A stretch of 64,000 bases of DNA, from positions 5,144,623 to 5,208,622 of the forward strand of contig JAJEKV010000027.1 of the NCBI GenBank assembly GCA_021234155.1, given 5' to 3'. Positions 47,662 to 58,540 of the stretch are shown here, in pieces. How positions within the stretch are numbered: the stretch's first letter is position 1; every line of letters starts with the position of its first letter. Origin of the DNA: Isoetes taiwanensis. Its lineage: Eukaryota; Streptophyta; Lycopodiopsida; Isoetales; Isoetaceae. The position numbers and the translations under genes are program-made. The notes below the pieces were generated by a model. It saw only the letters and a list, made by a program, of their open reading frames with translations. It was not told the DNA's origin and ran no database searches.

Positions 47662-47986
47662 ATGGTGCGTATTTTGGTCCCGTGGTATGTCTTCGGTCAC
47701 CATGTCGCCGAATGCCTAAAGGGTGACAGGAGCTACCACATCTCCCGTGTTACTTATGTCATGCGCGCTCTTGGATCATGGTACGACTGGGAACGAAAAT
47801 ACCGTGCTCATGTACATGGGGTAGCAAGCGTGGAAGTTGAGGAGCTCATTGCAAAGCTCAAAGATATTTAGCACTGACGAGTTGGAGCGCTTTATCCAAC
47901 TAATTGATGACTTCCTGTTTGCTCAAGTTTATCCGAGGGAACGTTGTTTACGCGGATGTGCTGTGAGAGAGGTAGGTGGAGACTAG
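47662..47986 (+). pseudogene. Helitron accessory ORF B, unit 3 (frameshift)
   Basis: Same gene as at 19732. Open for 69 codons, then small losses near 47866 (caaagatattt for caaagaaatattt) and at 47881 (about nine bases of gaggttgtcaag) break the frame. The end VREVGGD and TAG at 47984-47986 remain readable. Confidence 0.85.
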
Positions 47987-48753
47987 AGTACATGTATCTA
48001 TTTATCGGGTAATGTAGTGCTTTGACTAACCTTCAATTGTTTATCTTTTTTTTATCATATGAGAAACGACACCGTGCACTGGCGAATTGGTGTTTTGGTA
48101 GCAAGAGAACTCACTTGCATTGGAATATGTAATGGAACACTTTTTAGGGTCTACAAATCATTTCTTCCCGATGCGGTATCTGATTCCGTTATACGAGCCT
48201 ACCTTCGGAATGAGTTGTCTCATGTGCTTGATAGTCATGAGACATCATGGGCAGTTGGAATCAATGACTCGCCTGTACATTTCACTTTTACCCCGGCTAA
48301 GATGTTATCTGTCGGAGAAGTGAATATATCACGGGAGCATCCAACGAAGTACAACATTAGGCCCTTGGTGATGTGCGCCATGTGGAGATGTATATTTAGA
48401 GTTCCATCGTGAACTAAAACATCAATGAGCCAAGACAAGATTTTGTGTTTTATATATTTTTGTACTTATTTCTTATTGATGTACTTAACTACTTCTAAGA
48501 GTGACATTTCCCACATCAATTTTGGATTTGTCTTTCTAGATTTTTTTGTCTTCAATGGTAGATTAAACTATCTCCTACATTCCTTATAAAGCATTGTTTT
48601 CTCTATTGAAATCCATGAACGCAAAGATTATACTATTTCAATAACAAAATTTTTTACAAAAGCAAATAACGTCAAAACTTCACATATAGACGTTTGAGGC
48701 ACATATTTACTAGGGTGTTAAAGGCCAAGAAAAAGCACATGCCTAGGACATTA
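47987..48753 (+). other. Helitron 3' region unique to unit 3
   Basis: Only this unit continues past ORF B with gactaaccttcaattg... to the Helitron end. A plus-strand frame at 48059-48412 (117 codons, from an ATG, starting MRNDTVHWRIGVL) is open and contains HETSWAVGIND; I do not recognise it. A second frame at 48120-48323 overlaps it, so coding status is uncertain. The last 300 bp is AT-rich with no frame. Confidence 0.4.
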
Positions 48754-48783
48754 GCCCGGCAATGCCGGGCACATGTTTACTAG
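48754..48783 (+). mobile_element. Helitron 3' terminus of the array
   Basis: The stem GCCCGGC (48754-48760) and GCCGGGC (48764-48770) with loop AAT is followed by 9 bases and then CTAG at 48780-48783, with T next. This matches the common plant Helitron 3' end (GC hairpin, then ACTAG before host T) and is very like the terminus at 3844. Confidence 0.85.
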
Positions 48784-48852
48784 TAACATCTTATTATCAA
48801 TTTGATCTACTTCCATGTTCTTTGAGTTGCGCGTAACATGCAGCAATCCGTT

Positions 48853-49004
48853 TTGCTTGCAAGCATCGGGCAGTGCAATAAAGCGCCATTTAAAGAATTG
48901 ACAATTACAAGGATCGAAATTATAGGTGACATTGCTTGCAAGCATCGGGCAATGCAATAAAGCGCCATTTAAAGAATTGACAATTACAAGGATCGAAATT
49001 ATAG
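48853..49004. repeat. 79-bp tandem duplication
   Basis: ttgcttgcaagcatcgggca begins at 48853 and again at 48932. The two copies are almost identical over more than 70 bp. Confidence 0.9.
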
Positions 49005-49014
49005 GAAGGAGTAA

Positions 49015-49145
49015 TTTTAGGGACCTTAAAATTTCTTGTGGAAATTTTGAGCTGACTGGCGGGCCACGAAGCCGCGAGTCAGCCGCTGAGTATGCCAGCA
49101 GTCACTCAAAAATTTCCACAAGAAATTTTACAGGTCCCTAAAATT
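49015..49145. mobile_element. Hairpin-type MITE, about 131 bp
   Basis: TTTTAGGGACC at the left and GGTCCCTAAAA at the right. The arms of about 37 bp are near-perfect inverted complements (left cttaaaatttcttgtgg, right ccacaagaaattttacagg). Target duplication not resolved and family not assigned. It directly follows the 79-bp duplication. Confidence 0.7.
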
Positions 49146-50483
49146 CTCCGACGAAATTTCAATCAGCTTGAAATTTAGTCCGTTCTTGAGGCTGGAGCTT
49201 GATTTTTGCTTTAGAAAGTTCGTTTGATGTTGGATTTTGATGAAGCCTGGATGTAATAGAGCAGCAGACTGGAGCTTGGGCGCCATCAAGAAGTCTATGG
49301 CTGCCGGAAGAAGCAGTTCTGTCTGTTTTGAACTCTAGAACTCTGCTGCAGCCATAACGAAGGAAAAAAAATGAAGAATAAGCAAGAGTTACCTTGATTC
49401 AATTCGATTCTGTCTAATATGGCCACCGATTCATGCAACGAAGGAAAAAAAATCAGAAAAGCAAGCCTCCATTCAAACGGTTTCTGTAGTTTGTGGCTTG
49501 CCGGAGTTTGGATGCAGTATTTGAAGCATGCATTTTCATGGCAAACAGAAACAGATTGAGGAGCGCTGAAACAGAAATAGAAACAGGGTTAGGAGCATGA
49601 AACAGAAACAGAGGGGCAGGGAAGCGGCGCCGCCCAGAAACGCCGCCACGATGGGAAAAGAATATTTCGCCGTTTAAAAGAAAGCTAAAAGAGGGCGAAA
49701 TTTCAAGGTGGTTGAAATTTCGGTGTCGCTGTTGCTTCAACCCAAAACTTGCTCTATTTGGTACAGAATTTAGCCAAATTAAGTCCAAATTAAGTCCGTC
49801 CATAAATTTTTATACATTAGCCCAAACCCTTTGGATATGTTGTAGAACTCGCATTCATGCATAGATAAGTACATCAGTTTTCACTCATACGTGCTCTAAA
49901 TTGGCAGACCCAAGTAGCCACATGCTGAAGTAGACCACCAAATTTGAGCTCACACAACGTGATTTCGAACAAAAACTTCATCTCAACGGAACAGCCTTCT
50001 TGTGAAGGCGTCCCGGATGCTAGGCATTTTGACAGATTTCAAAATACACATAAAAGCACAGGGGCACTTTTTAAACTATCCCTTTAATAGACCCAAGAAA
50101 GTAATAGTAGCAGGGTGAATCTACCGCATGAAGAACAAGGCCAACCACCCATCTTCTGGAAGCTGGAGATCATTTAATAGATTCAAGAGCATCCATTATC
50201 TATGTTCAGCTAAGACCAAACAAGCCTTACAAGTGGCAACATATCTTTTTATATGGCTGTACATAAAATAATGAGGCAATTTTTCCATTCTTTGGAGAAG
50301 CATAACGACTATTTTCTTTTTTTTTGTTTGAAGGCATGGTTGGTGGGACTTGCACCCGCCCACGTCTCCCACCCAATGGTAGCATAATGTCTATTACAAA
50401 AGAATTTGTGCACTATATTTATGCTCTTCGCTCTCCTTCAGAACATTTCATGACCGTTTCTTTAATCCTTCCACTGTAACAAC
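49146..50483. other. Intergenic; includes CLPR4 3' flank
   Basis: No gene supported. A GC-richer patch with gaaacaga repeats lies at about 49550-49680. The last few hundred bases should hold the 3' untranslated region of CLPR4; no polyadenylation site was assigned. Confidence 0.45.
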
Positions 50484-53246
50484 TCACTTTATCAATTGTG
50501 CTTTGCGCAAGTCATCGACAATGCTTCTTGGCTCGTCTTTCTTTTCAGAGTAAAGGACCTGTTTCCAGAAGGTAATCAGCAAGCGAAATTCCTTAGGGAA
50601 TTGCTATTTCGAACATCTTTTTGATACAGACAAGTGGAGATATTACCTTATCAATAAGTCCATATTCCACAGCTTCCTTGGGACTGAAGTACTTTGGGCG
50701 CCGAAAATCTTCCTCTATCTTCTCTGGAGGCTGCCCAGTATTCTTTGCCAAAAGCTCAACCTGTATGACAGACAGAATAGAGGACATAATGAGATCATAT
50801 GCATAACAACATGTTACATTGCTTAAAACATGATTATGAAACACGAGATTCGAAAAAAGGGATGATAAAACAAATTGTTCCTATTTCTTGTGTTATTGAT
50901 TCATCCCATAACTTTAGCATTCGTGTGACAACTTTCAGAAAAAGGAAGGTCTTTCCAAACTGAATGGCCGATTATGATGCTTAATTTGGGTGAGCATTCA
51001 CAAATATACACATACCATCAATTTCTTAACATTTCGCACTTCCCTTCGAGCAATATCAATGTCTGTTGCTTGACCACGAAATTGAGCAATCGGCTGCAAA
51101 TATTTCAAGAAAAACATGTTAAAAGTACAGATGTGAAATGACTTATATAATGATCTGGACCAATTTAACAACTCCACACTCCAATAATCCCATGAATAAA
51201 TGAACAGAACCAATGACCAAATGACGGATGTAATTTTTCATGTGAAGTTGGTGGCTTCCAACGAAAAAACTCAGAAAATATGAAGAAAGAAATCCAGCAA
51301 ATTAGTTAAGAAATAATTACAGCCATCCGTGGCTCTCGAGTAGTTTGAACTGAATGTTTTTGCATGCAGCATGGTTATTTTTGCAAAAAATGAGTAATGA
51401 CCCTCTTGAAATGCTGAAGCTTAACAACAATCTAGGTTGCTATTCTTCACAATGTCTTAAACCAATTTGCAACCATTTTGGTGTGAAAGAAAATACTTGA
51501 ATGGCACATTTTGGAAAAACGTAGATACCCATGAATGCGATGCAATGTACCTCTTTAATCATAATTGTAGTAGATGGAAGGGCAGCACGGTTCCCTTTTG
51601 CACCAGCAGCCAAGAGCAATGCAGCTTCACCCCATGCATTTCCAACACATAGTGTGAAGATAGGTGGCTTAACATATCTGTACACATACTAAAACAAAAT
51701 AGTTAACTCCACTTTACAAAAATTGAACTAATAGCAATGGTCATCACCAGGAAATTATATTAATGCACGTGACAATCTTGTCAATTCAATCTCGAATTAT
51801 GCCAAACAAGCAAGCATATGAGTATGCCTTCTTAACAGATAACATATCTCTAACAGTGATAGCTTTTAAAATTTCATCATCTCTCTACTTTTATCTCATC
51901 CTCATTTTTATGAGATCAACCTGTCTCCAATATGGTGTTTATCTGTAGATGTTACATGCTTTCTCCTAAAGAGCTCAAAGAAATATACGTCCTGATGCCC
52001 ACATAGCAAAAGAAGAAACTACATTAGTCTATTGTTGTTTTCTAGCCCAGAGCTGAGAAGTACCTCATTGTATCATACATGGCAAAGGCTTCCGTTTCAT
52101 AACCTAGTTTCTCACCATCCTGTTACATGCAAACTTGTCATCACTTCTACAAGAATGATCTGCATGCAGAAACACATGCAAAAAAAAGACAAGTGTACCT
52201 TTGTAGTGCCTGTCGAATTTATGTACATGTATATAGGTTTTTCAGGGTCGGCATATTGCAGATACAACAATTCCGCCATGATCAACTCTGTAACAGCAGG
52301 GACCAGTGACATACCCAAGAAAACAATTCGATTGTGGAAAAGGTAAGATGGCAAGTCGGGCGGCGGTTGCATACTCGCATCCCCCCTCACATATGGAATT
52401 ACCTAAAACACGGCATGGCTACATTTAGATATGAAGTGCATTAGACTTCCTCACGCTTACTCCTTCAATCATGTCTAGCAAGGTCATCTTTAAGGCTGAT
52501 AAATCCAATAGCCTTTTTATAAGCCCATAGCTAACACATAGATAAAAGGATGAAGTACTAAATTCAATAGCTTCTTTATGCTAGATACCTCTAGTTAGAG
52601 AAAGCAAAAAGGGTATGTAGAGGACGAAGTACAGCTTCTACAAAGCATCGAGCATTGATACAGAGCGGAAAATATTGACAGGTGATAATAATAGGTTCCT
52701 GATTGACTAAGGTCTTTATGACATAAATTTCCAGAGCATCTGGTAGGCATGTATGCTAAACTACAAACAACAATGGATGACTTTGAGGAGCATGAGCAAG
52801 AAGATAAGATAGGGACGTGAGCTCAATTCAGGTTACCACATAGCATTTCACTTAAAGTCGTTATAATCAAATTGCTAACGTCTCAGGGTTGCAGAAAGAT
52901 AAAACTAATAATCCATACACGACAAATAACTCTATTCAAAACCTACCATGGTCACTATGCCACGCCGAGAAGAACCCTCACTTGGTGGCCGTTGTAGGCA
53001 TTTTTTCGCCGATTCCAATGCTTCACCTGCCAAGGAACTCTGTTTGGTACCTCCAACATATGACCGGATAAGCTCACACCCAAGATTAACTCTGCGTCTC
53101 CCATGATGCAGCCCATTGCTCAATTTTCTGGGCAGAACGGTGGGAATCCACATCGCCCTTCTTGTAGTGGATGCATTTACCTGCAAGGAACGGGGAGTTG
53201 CAACTTCTGAGCCCCTCCATGGAAGCTGGACGTCGGCCAACGCCAT
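50484..53246 (-). CDS. CLPR4: ATP-dependent Clp protease subunit-related protein 4, chloroplastic
   Basis: Non-catalytic ClpR subunit of the chloroplast ClpP/R protease core, which degrades stromal proteins with ClpC/D chaperones. Seven exons on the complement with GT-AG borders: 52947-53246, 52199-52402, 52064-52119, 51551-51677, 51016-51093, 50647-50760, 50484-50558; 317 codons plus stop. The ATG at 53246 has a strong context (GCCATGGCG), and the first 90 or so residues are basic and Ser/Thr-rich like a transit peptide. The Clp fold starts at IPYVRGD, followed by [11 protein letters not shown] and YINSTGTT. Where ClpP has its catalytic Ser and His, this protein has Gly (GNAWGEA, about residue 203) and Lys (MIKEP, about 228), so it is ClpR, not ClpP. 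The end [11 protein letters not shown] matches the CLPR4 type. The gene looks intact. Confidence 0.92.
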
Positions 53247-53639
53247 GGCTAATATGGTGGTCGTACTCTTCAGCCCAGCCACATTCCACCGTGGTGATCA
53301 CGGGGCCGTGATTACAACCTATAAAAAATAGGGAAAAACTCTGAAATACCCTTATGTTTTGCTAAAATTGACAAAATGCCCTAGTTTTTAGGGTATTTTT
53401 ATGGAAATGACCATAACTTTTTTGAGTTAATCCAAATGAGAATGTGTCTTTCAGATACATTGTAGAAGAGGATGAAATCTTTCTATGAAAGTTAAGATCT
53501 CTTGAATCGGATTCCAAAATCTTGAATCGGTTCTAATAAAAAGCAAGGTATATAAAGAAATTTAAGGGAAATACCCTAGCCTAATGGTTGATTCTCAAGG
53601 TTGGGGCAATCTGTGAAATAGTTTCAAGGTTACAAATTG
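53247..53639. other. Upstream region of CLPR4
   Basis: No separate gene. It should contain the CLPR4 promoter and 5' leader, but no clear TATA box could be assigned. Confidence 0.4.
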
Positions 53640-54870
53640 GAGCTTTCGGGATCCCGTTTGAAGAATCTAAATGCTCGGGTTTAGATTTAAGTCAATTTGG
53701 TGGAACATTACATTTGGTATCAGAGCAAAGCTCGAGTTCGAGTCTCCATGGGGACAAAGTATGACTTGGGATACCTTTGGACGGTATAGTCTGGGACCCC
53801 ATGAGATGGTGTGGTCTATAGTCTTGTGATGCTCGAGGACGAGCATGGTTCTAGTGGGAGAGATTGTAACGGACCCATGGGAGACTGCTCGAGTGGATCT
53901 TGGACGCGACACCAAGATCCACTTGAGCGATCTCCCATGGGTCCGTCAAGGTTCTAATGGGAGAGATTAACGGACCCATGGGAGATCGCTCAAGTGGATC
54001 TTGGTGTCGCATCCAAGATCCACTCGAGCAGTCTCCCATGGGTCCGTTACAATCTCTTCCACTAGAACCATGCTCGACCTCGAGCATCACAAGACCATAG
54101 ACAACACCATCTCATGGTGTCCCAGACCATCCCGTCCAACGGTATCCCTAGTCATACTTTGCCCCCATGGAGACTCGAACTCGAGCCCTGCTCTGATACT
54201 AAATGTAACATTCCATGGACATGCCCTTAAGCAACTGGGCAAAATCGTCTAGGTGTTTGAGTAGATCTTGGTGTCGCGTTCTTGAGACATCGACATAAAT
54301 GGGTAGAAGCGACTACTTGGTGTCGCATTCCCGAGACATCGGCATAAATGGGTAGAAGGGACTACTCATAAATGTCTAGACAGTTTTGCCCAGTTGGTTA
54401 AGGGCATGTCGGTTAGGAATGTTACGTTTGATATTAGAGTAGGGCTAGAGCTTGAGTCTTCTTGGGAGCATGCATAACTTGGACACTGTTGGACGGTATA
54501 GTCTTGTCTTGAATACATTTGGACGATATAGTCTTGTCTTATTCTTGGGTACCATGAGATGGTATGGTCTATGGTCTTGTGATGCTCCAGGATGAGCATA
54601 GTTATAGTGGGAGAGATTGCAACGGACCCATGGGAGACCGCTCGAGTGGATCTTAGTGTCGCGTTCCCAAGACATCGGCATAAATAATAGAATCGATTAC
54701 TCATAAAACGTCTAGATGATTTTAATTGGTTAAGGGCATGTCAGTTAGGAACATTATATTTGGTATTAGAGCAGGGCTCGAGTTCGAGTCTCCATGGGGG
54801 CATGTATAACTTGGATATTGTTGGATGGTATAGTCTTGTTTTGTTCTTGGATACCATGAGATGGTGTGAT
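53640..54870. mobile_element. TRIM-like LTR mosaic with inverted copies
   Basis: Forward unit: an LTR end ...acattaca at about 53711 is followed by tttggtatcagagc, a primer-binding site of the initiator-Met tRNA type. About 160 bp later comes a purine tract gtgggagagat directly before tgtaacggaccc, an LTR start. This gives a very short LTR retrotransposon with no genes (TRIM type). A second copy lies in inverted orientation at about 53975-54215, making a palindrome of about 250-bp arms centred near 53960. Two more forward, diverged copies follow (PBS-like tttgatattagag near 54427 and tttggtattagagc near 54759). Confidence 0.7.
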
Positions 54871-55329
54871 CTATGGTCATGAGAAACAAGGTGCTGCGCA
54901 CGAGGGGTTGCCCTCCAGTGGCCCGAGAGTGTGTTTTCACGGGTTCTGTTTTGTTCTTTTGTGTTGAGTCTTGTTGGCATTGTGTATACATCCCATGGTC
55001 TGTTGTAGGGCCCCCGGGGAGAAAAAGGAATGCTAGGCATGCAAGGCTCGAGTTCTTCTGCTTTAGAGCTCGATCATTTTAGGGGTTCGACTATTTTAGG
55101 GTTCTGATGGTTCGATACTTTTGCAGTTCTGCCACAAAGGAGCATAGATTTCCGAGATCAGAAGAGCATAAGTAGGAAAGTTCAAACATCTATTTCCGGT
55201 CCTAAAGAACCAAAAACTATAGGCATGCAACGAGGCTTTACATAGGCTCTCCCAAGCTCGGTTCCAGAAGCTTGATATTCCTAAAAAGTTCTGTTTCGGG
55301 CTTGGCTGTTGCGGATTTTCATCAAAGGC
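54871..55329. other. No gene seen
   Basis: Intergenic sequence between the TRIM-like mosaic and the Ty3/gypsy relic. No supported frame. Confidence 0.4.
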
Positions 55330-57800
55330 TAGAAAAGTTCTGGCAATCGTCAAGCATTGGAGGAGCCGAAAAGGATTTTGAATTATTGGTGCACTGGATG
55401 TGGCTGCAACATTGCATCATATAAGACTTTACATCTTGTTTTATATTAGGCCAAAGGAATTGTCTTTTGATCAATTCATATGTCTTCCATCCTTCCCCTG
55501 CCCAGCTTGTGGGGTATTATGAAATTCATACAGAATCTCAATCTCTTGATACATAGATTCGTCCCTTATAGAACCGCAAGTTATCATTGTGCATCCAAAA
55601 AGCACCTTATATCTTTTGGTTGGATCTTGTTCCTTTCTGACCAGTTCTCTATATCTGGCCAGTCCTCCGTAGTGACCCGCTATTGATTGGCCCAATTCAT
55701 CACATCAAAAGAAAAGCCTGCCTAAACAATCTGTTGTCTGGTTGCGACTGTATCCAGTTGCGACTATATCTGGTTGTTGTCTGGTTGCGACTATGAGAAC
55801 TGGTCCCAGGGCTTGTCCAAATGCATCATTGTAAACTTCAAAGGGCAAACTTAAATCTGGAATCCTAAGTATTGGTTCACTTGAGAGTAGAACCTTTATT
55901 TGTTCAAAGGCTCTCTTTTGCTCTTCCCCCCATAAGAATTTTTGTCCCTTCTTAAGCAAATCCGTAAGGGGTGCAACCACCTTTGACAACTTAGGAATAA
56001 ATGGCTAGTCCCCAAAGACTCCTCACGTTTGGGACATCTACTAGTTGCGGTCATTCTCTTATGGTCCGTACTTTGTCTGGATCTGGGGCTAAACCCTTAT
56101 TTGAGACAATGTATCCAAAATATATGATTTGTTTCAGTAAAAACTCACACCTGGACAATTTGGCAAAAAGTGCATTCTTGGAGCAATAACAATAATTTTT
56201 CCAAATGTTCTAAGTGCTCCTCCCTACTCCTTGAGTAGATCAATATATCATCCAAAAATATTTGATCGAATTTATCTAAATACTCCTGAAATACCTCATT
56301 CATTAATCTCATAAATGTAGTTGGGGCATTTGTTAACTCAAAGGGCATAACAATAAATTTATAGTACCCTTGTTTAGTTCAGAAAACCGTCTTTGGCTCA
56401 TCCTCTTCCCGAATGCTAATTTGATGATATCCACTTCGTAGATCGATTCTAGAGAAGTATTTTGCTCCTACTAATCGGTCCATGATATCATTTTGGGTAA
56501 CAATCCTTGATCATGGTTTTATTCAAGGCTCTATAATCAATACACATGTGCATGGTCCCATCCGTTTCTTTACAAGGATTGCGTTGCCGGCACCCCAATG
56601 GTGGCTTACTGGCCTAAAAAGATTCTTTTGGAGTAGGTCTTGAATTTGTTTCTTGACCTCTTCTTGCTCCAAGGGATTAAATCTGTATGGTGCCCTGGCT
56701 ACTGGCTTAGTTATTCTATCTCATGGGAGATTTCTCGTAACGGCACTCCCTTTGGAAGTTCATCTAGAAACACATCCCACAAGTTTATTGTCCTTATCAA
56801 TCGCATTTATCTGCATGGAGAAGTCAAAGACATAGACAAGATATTTTTCATTAACATTAGAAAGAAAACAATGCTTGGCATGCATAGCCATTATTAACTT
56901 AGGAGAAACTACATAAGGAGTCACTTGAAGTGATCTCCTTTTCTCCTTTTGAAATAACTAACAAATGTTTTTTCCAATCAATATGAGGGTTCACCATTTA
57001 AAGCGGTTTGACCAATATCACATCGAATCTTGTGAGTTTTGCTAAATCAAAACTCATCATTTTCGCCAAATGAATTCCAACCATTCCATGACTCCAATGT
57101 TGAATCTGCTTACTAGCTTCAATCTCAATTTCATATGGTGCTACTTGGACCATTTCCAACTCTAATTCTTGTGCTAAGTCTGTTGAAATGAAATTGTCAG
57201 TACTTTTGAGTCAACCAGTACAATAACATTTCTATCATTTATTTTTCCAAATCAACGGATAATTTGTCCAACAAAGTTACCTTCAATACTTACCGCATTA
57301 GGTTCTCCCCAAGCTATAGCAGAGAGTTTCTTGGTGCCCCTTTCCGCTTCCTTATTGGTAGAGGTCAATGCCTTCTTTTCTTTGTGGGGCTTTGGACAAT
57401 CTCTTGCCATGTGTCCTTTAGAGCCACAATTGTAGCAAGCGAATGGCTTAAATGGCTTCTTCCCTGAGGTGTGGGATAAGTTACTCCATCCCAAGGTAGC
57501 AAATTTCTGGCAACAATAATTCATAGGTGTAGTTAGCAGGTTGGTTCATACATTGATCATCAAATTTTAGAACTTCTTTACTATGCAAAAATGTTGAAAC
57601 TATTGAGCATTACTACTTCTTTTTTGGCCACAGTCTTGGTTGTTAACTCTTTTTAGAGTTTCTCCAACGAGCCAACAAATTTTGCTCGCTATTTACCCTG
57701 GTGCATGGCCCAAATTGCACAAGCGAGCTTTCATTTGGTTGGCTTTTGTAGTCAACCAAGAGAATGAGGAAATTGCATGCCGTTGAAGGCATGGATAGAT
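55330..57800 (-). pseudogene. Ty3/gypsy retrotransposon relic
   Basis: Minus-strand gag-pol order is kept. There is a gag zinc knuckle CYNCGSKGHMARDC near 57420, then a protease-like region (57200-57000). The reverse transcriptase follows (56640-56150), with DYRALNK, MPFELTNAPTTF and FLDDILIYS. RNase H starts at 55989 (DLLKKGQKFLWGEEQ), and an integrase zinc-binding region (55695-55330) has FHNTPQAG and FLWPNIKQDV. Stops and frameshifts separate every piece, and parts are missing. No LTRs were recognised at its ends. RT before integrase places it in Ty3/gypsy and not Ty1/copia. Confidence 0.85.
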
Positions 57801-58540
57801 GAGCTTGTATTTCAATTCAATTGAAGCAAGAAAAATTGTTATGCTTATCATTGTTCTTCACTTGATCAAGAGAAGAAAATATTGGTTTGGAAAGTTTAAA
57901 TTGGATCAGTTTGTTCACTGAGGTTATAGTCAAGTCTATGCATTGTATTTTGCGATCCTTATTCTAATATAGGCTGCAAGTTCTTCATGGACGCCAAAAA
58001 TCATAGATTTTTTCTTGCCCAAGAGATGCATCTAAAACCTTGAATGAAAGCTTAAAGTTACGAACTACTAGACCTGCAATGGAATCTTCCCACCAAATGG
58101 ATCTATCTATAAAAAATAAGGATCACACATGGATAAGGTTGAACTCACTTTTCTCGGCCACTTCATTCAATAGTTTAAATTGAAACAATCCACTAACTAT
58201 TGAAAAGTTAAATCATTCTATCATGGTCCACAATTGGATCATGGTTCACTATTGGTGATCCTCTCCTAATTCCATTAGTGACAAACATGTGAAATTTTTT
58301 TATAATGAAATCTGGCCCTAAGAATCCACACAAACCAATGACTCAAACCCACACAAACCGATAATCCAGTCAGCCAAATTCTTTTTAAACCATAACCAAA
58401 TCTTCGAGAACGCAATGTCTAGTAAAGCACAACCAATTTTTGCACAAAAGCCAAAGTGTCATTTACACACAACTATTCTCTTTACTTGAAACAAAGGAAT
58501 GATCCAGAATTATGACGAAATAACCTATGATGGTTATTTA
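57801..58540. other. Intergenic; 3' flank of threonine deaminase
   Basis: AT-rich, no supported gene. The 3' untranslated region of the threonine deaminase gene should lie just below 58541. Confidence 0.4.

Larger units (their letters stand above)
8405..48783 (+). mobile_element. Head-to-tail Helitron array, four units
   Basis: Four copies of one Helitron family lie in the same orientation. Unit 0 is 8405 to about 16.7 kb, unit 1 is 16.7-22.6 kb, unit 2 is 22.6-40.6 kb and unit 3 is 40.6-48.8 kb, counting each unit from ORF A. A full unit carries a TATA-type promoter, ORF A, a Rep/helicase gene, ORF B and a spacer of about 2.6 kb. After removing later insertions, units 2 and 3 have a period near 9 kb, and unit 1 is shortened by an internal deletion. 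The left edge is truncated inside Rep. The right edge is a canonical Helitron 3' end. No unit retains an intact Rep/helicase gene. Confidence 0.85.

Noticed and set aside
53247-53282. CLPR4 start at 53282
   Set aside because: That codon is GTG. The ATG at 53246 has a strong initiation context.
53640-54870. Cassandra-type TRIM with a 5S rRNA promoter
   Set aside because: The PBS fits, but I see no 5S-like internal promoter sequence in the LTR parts.
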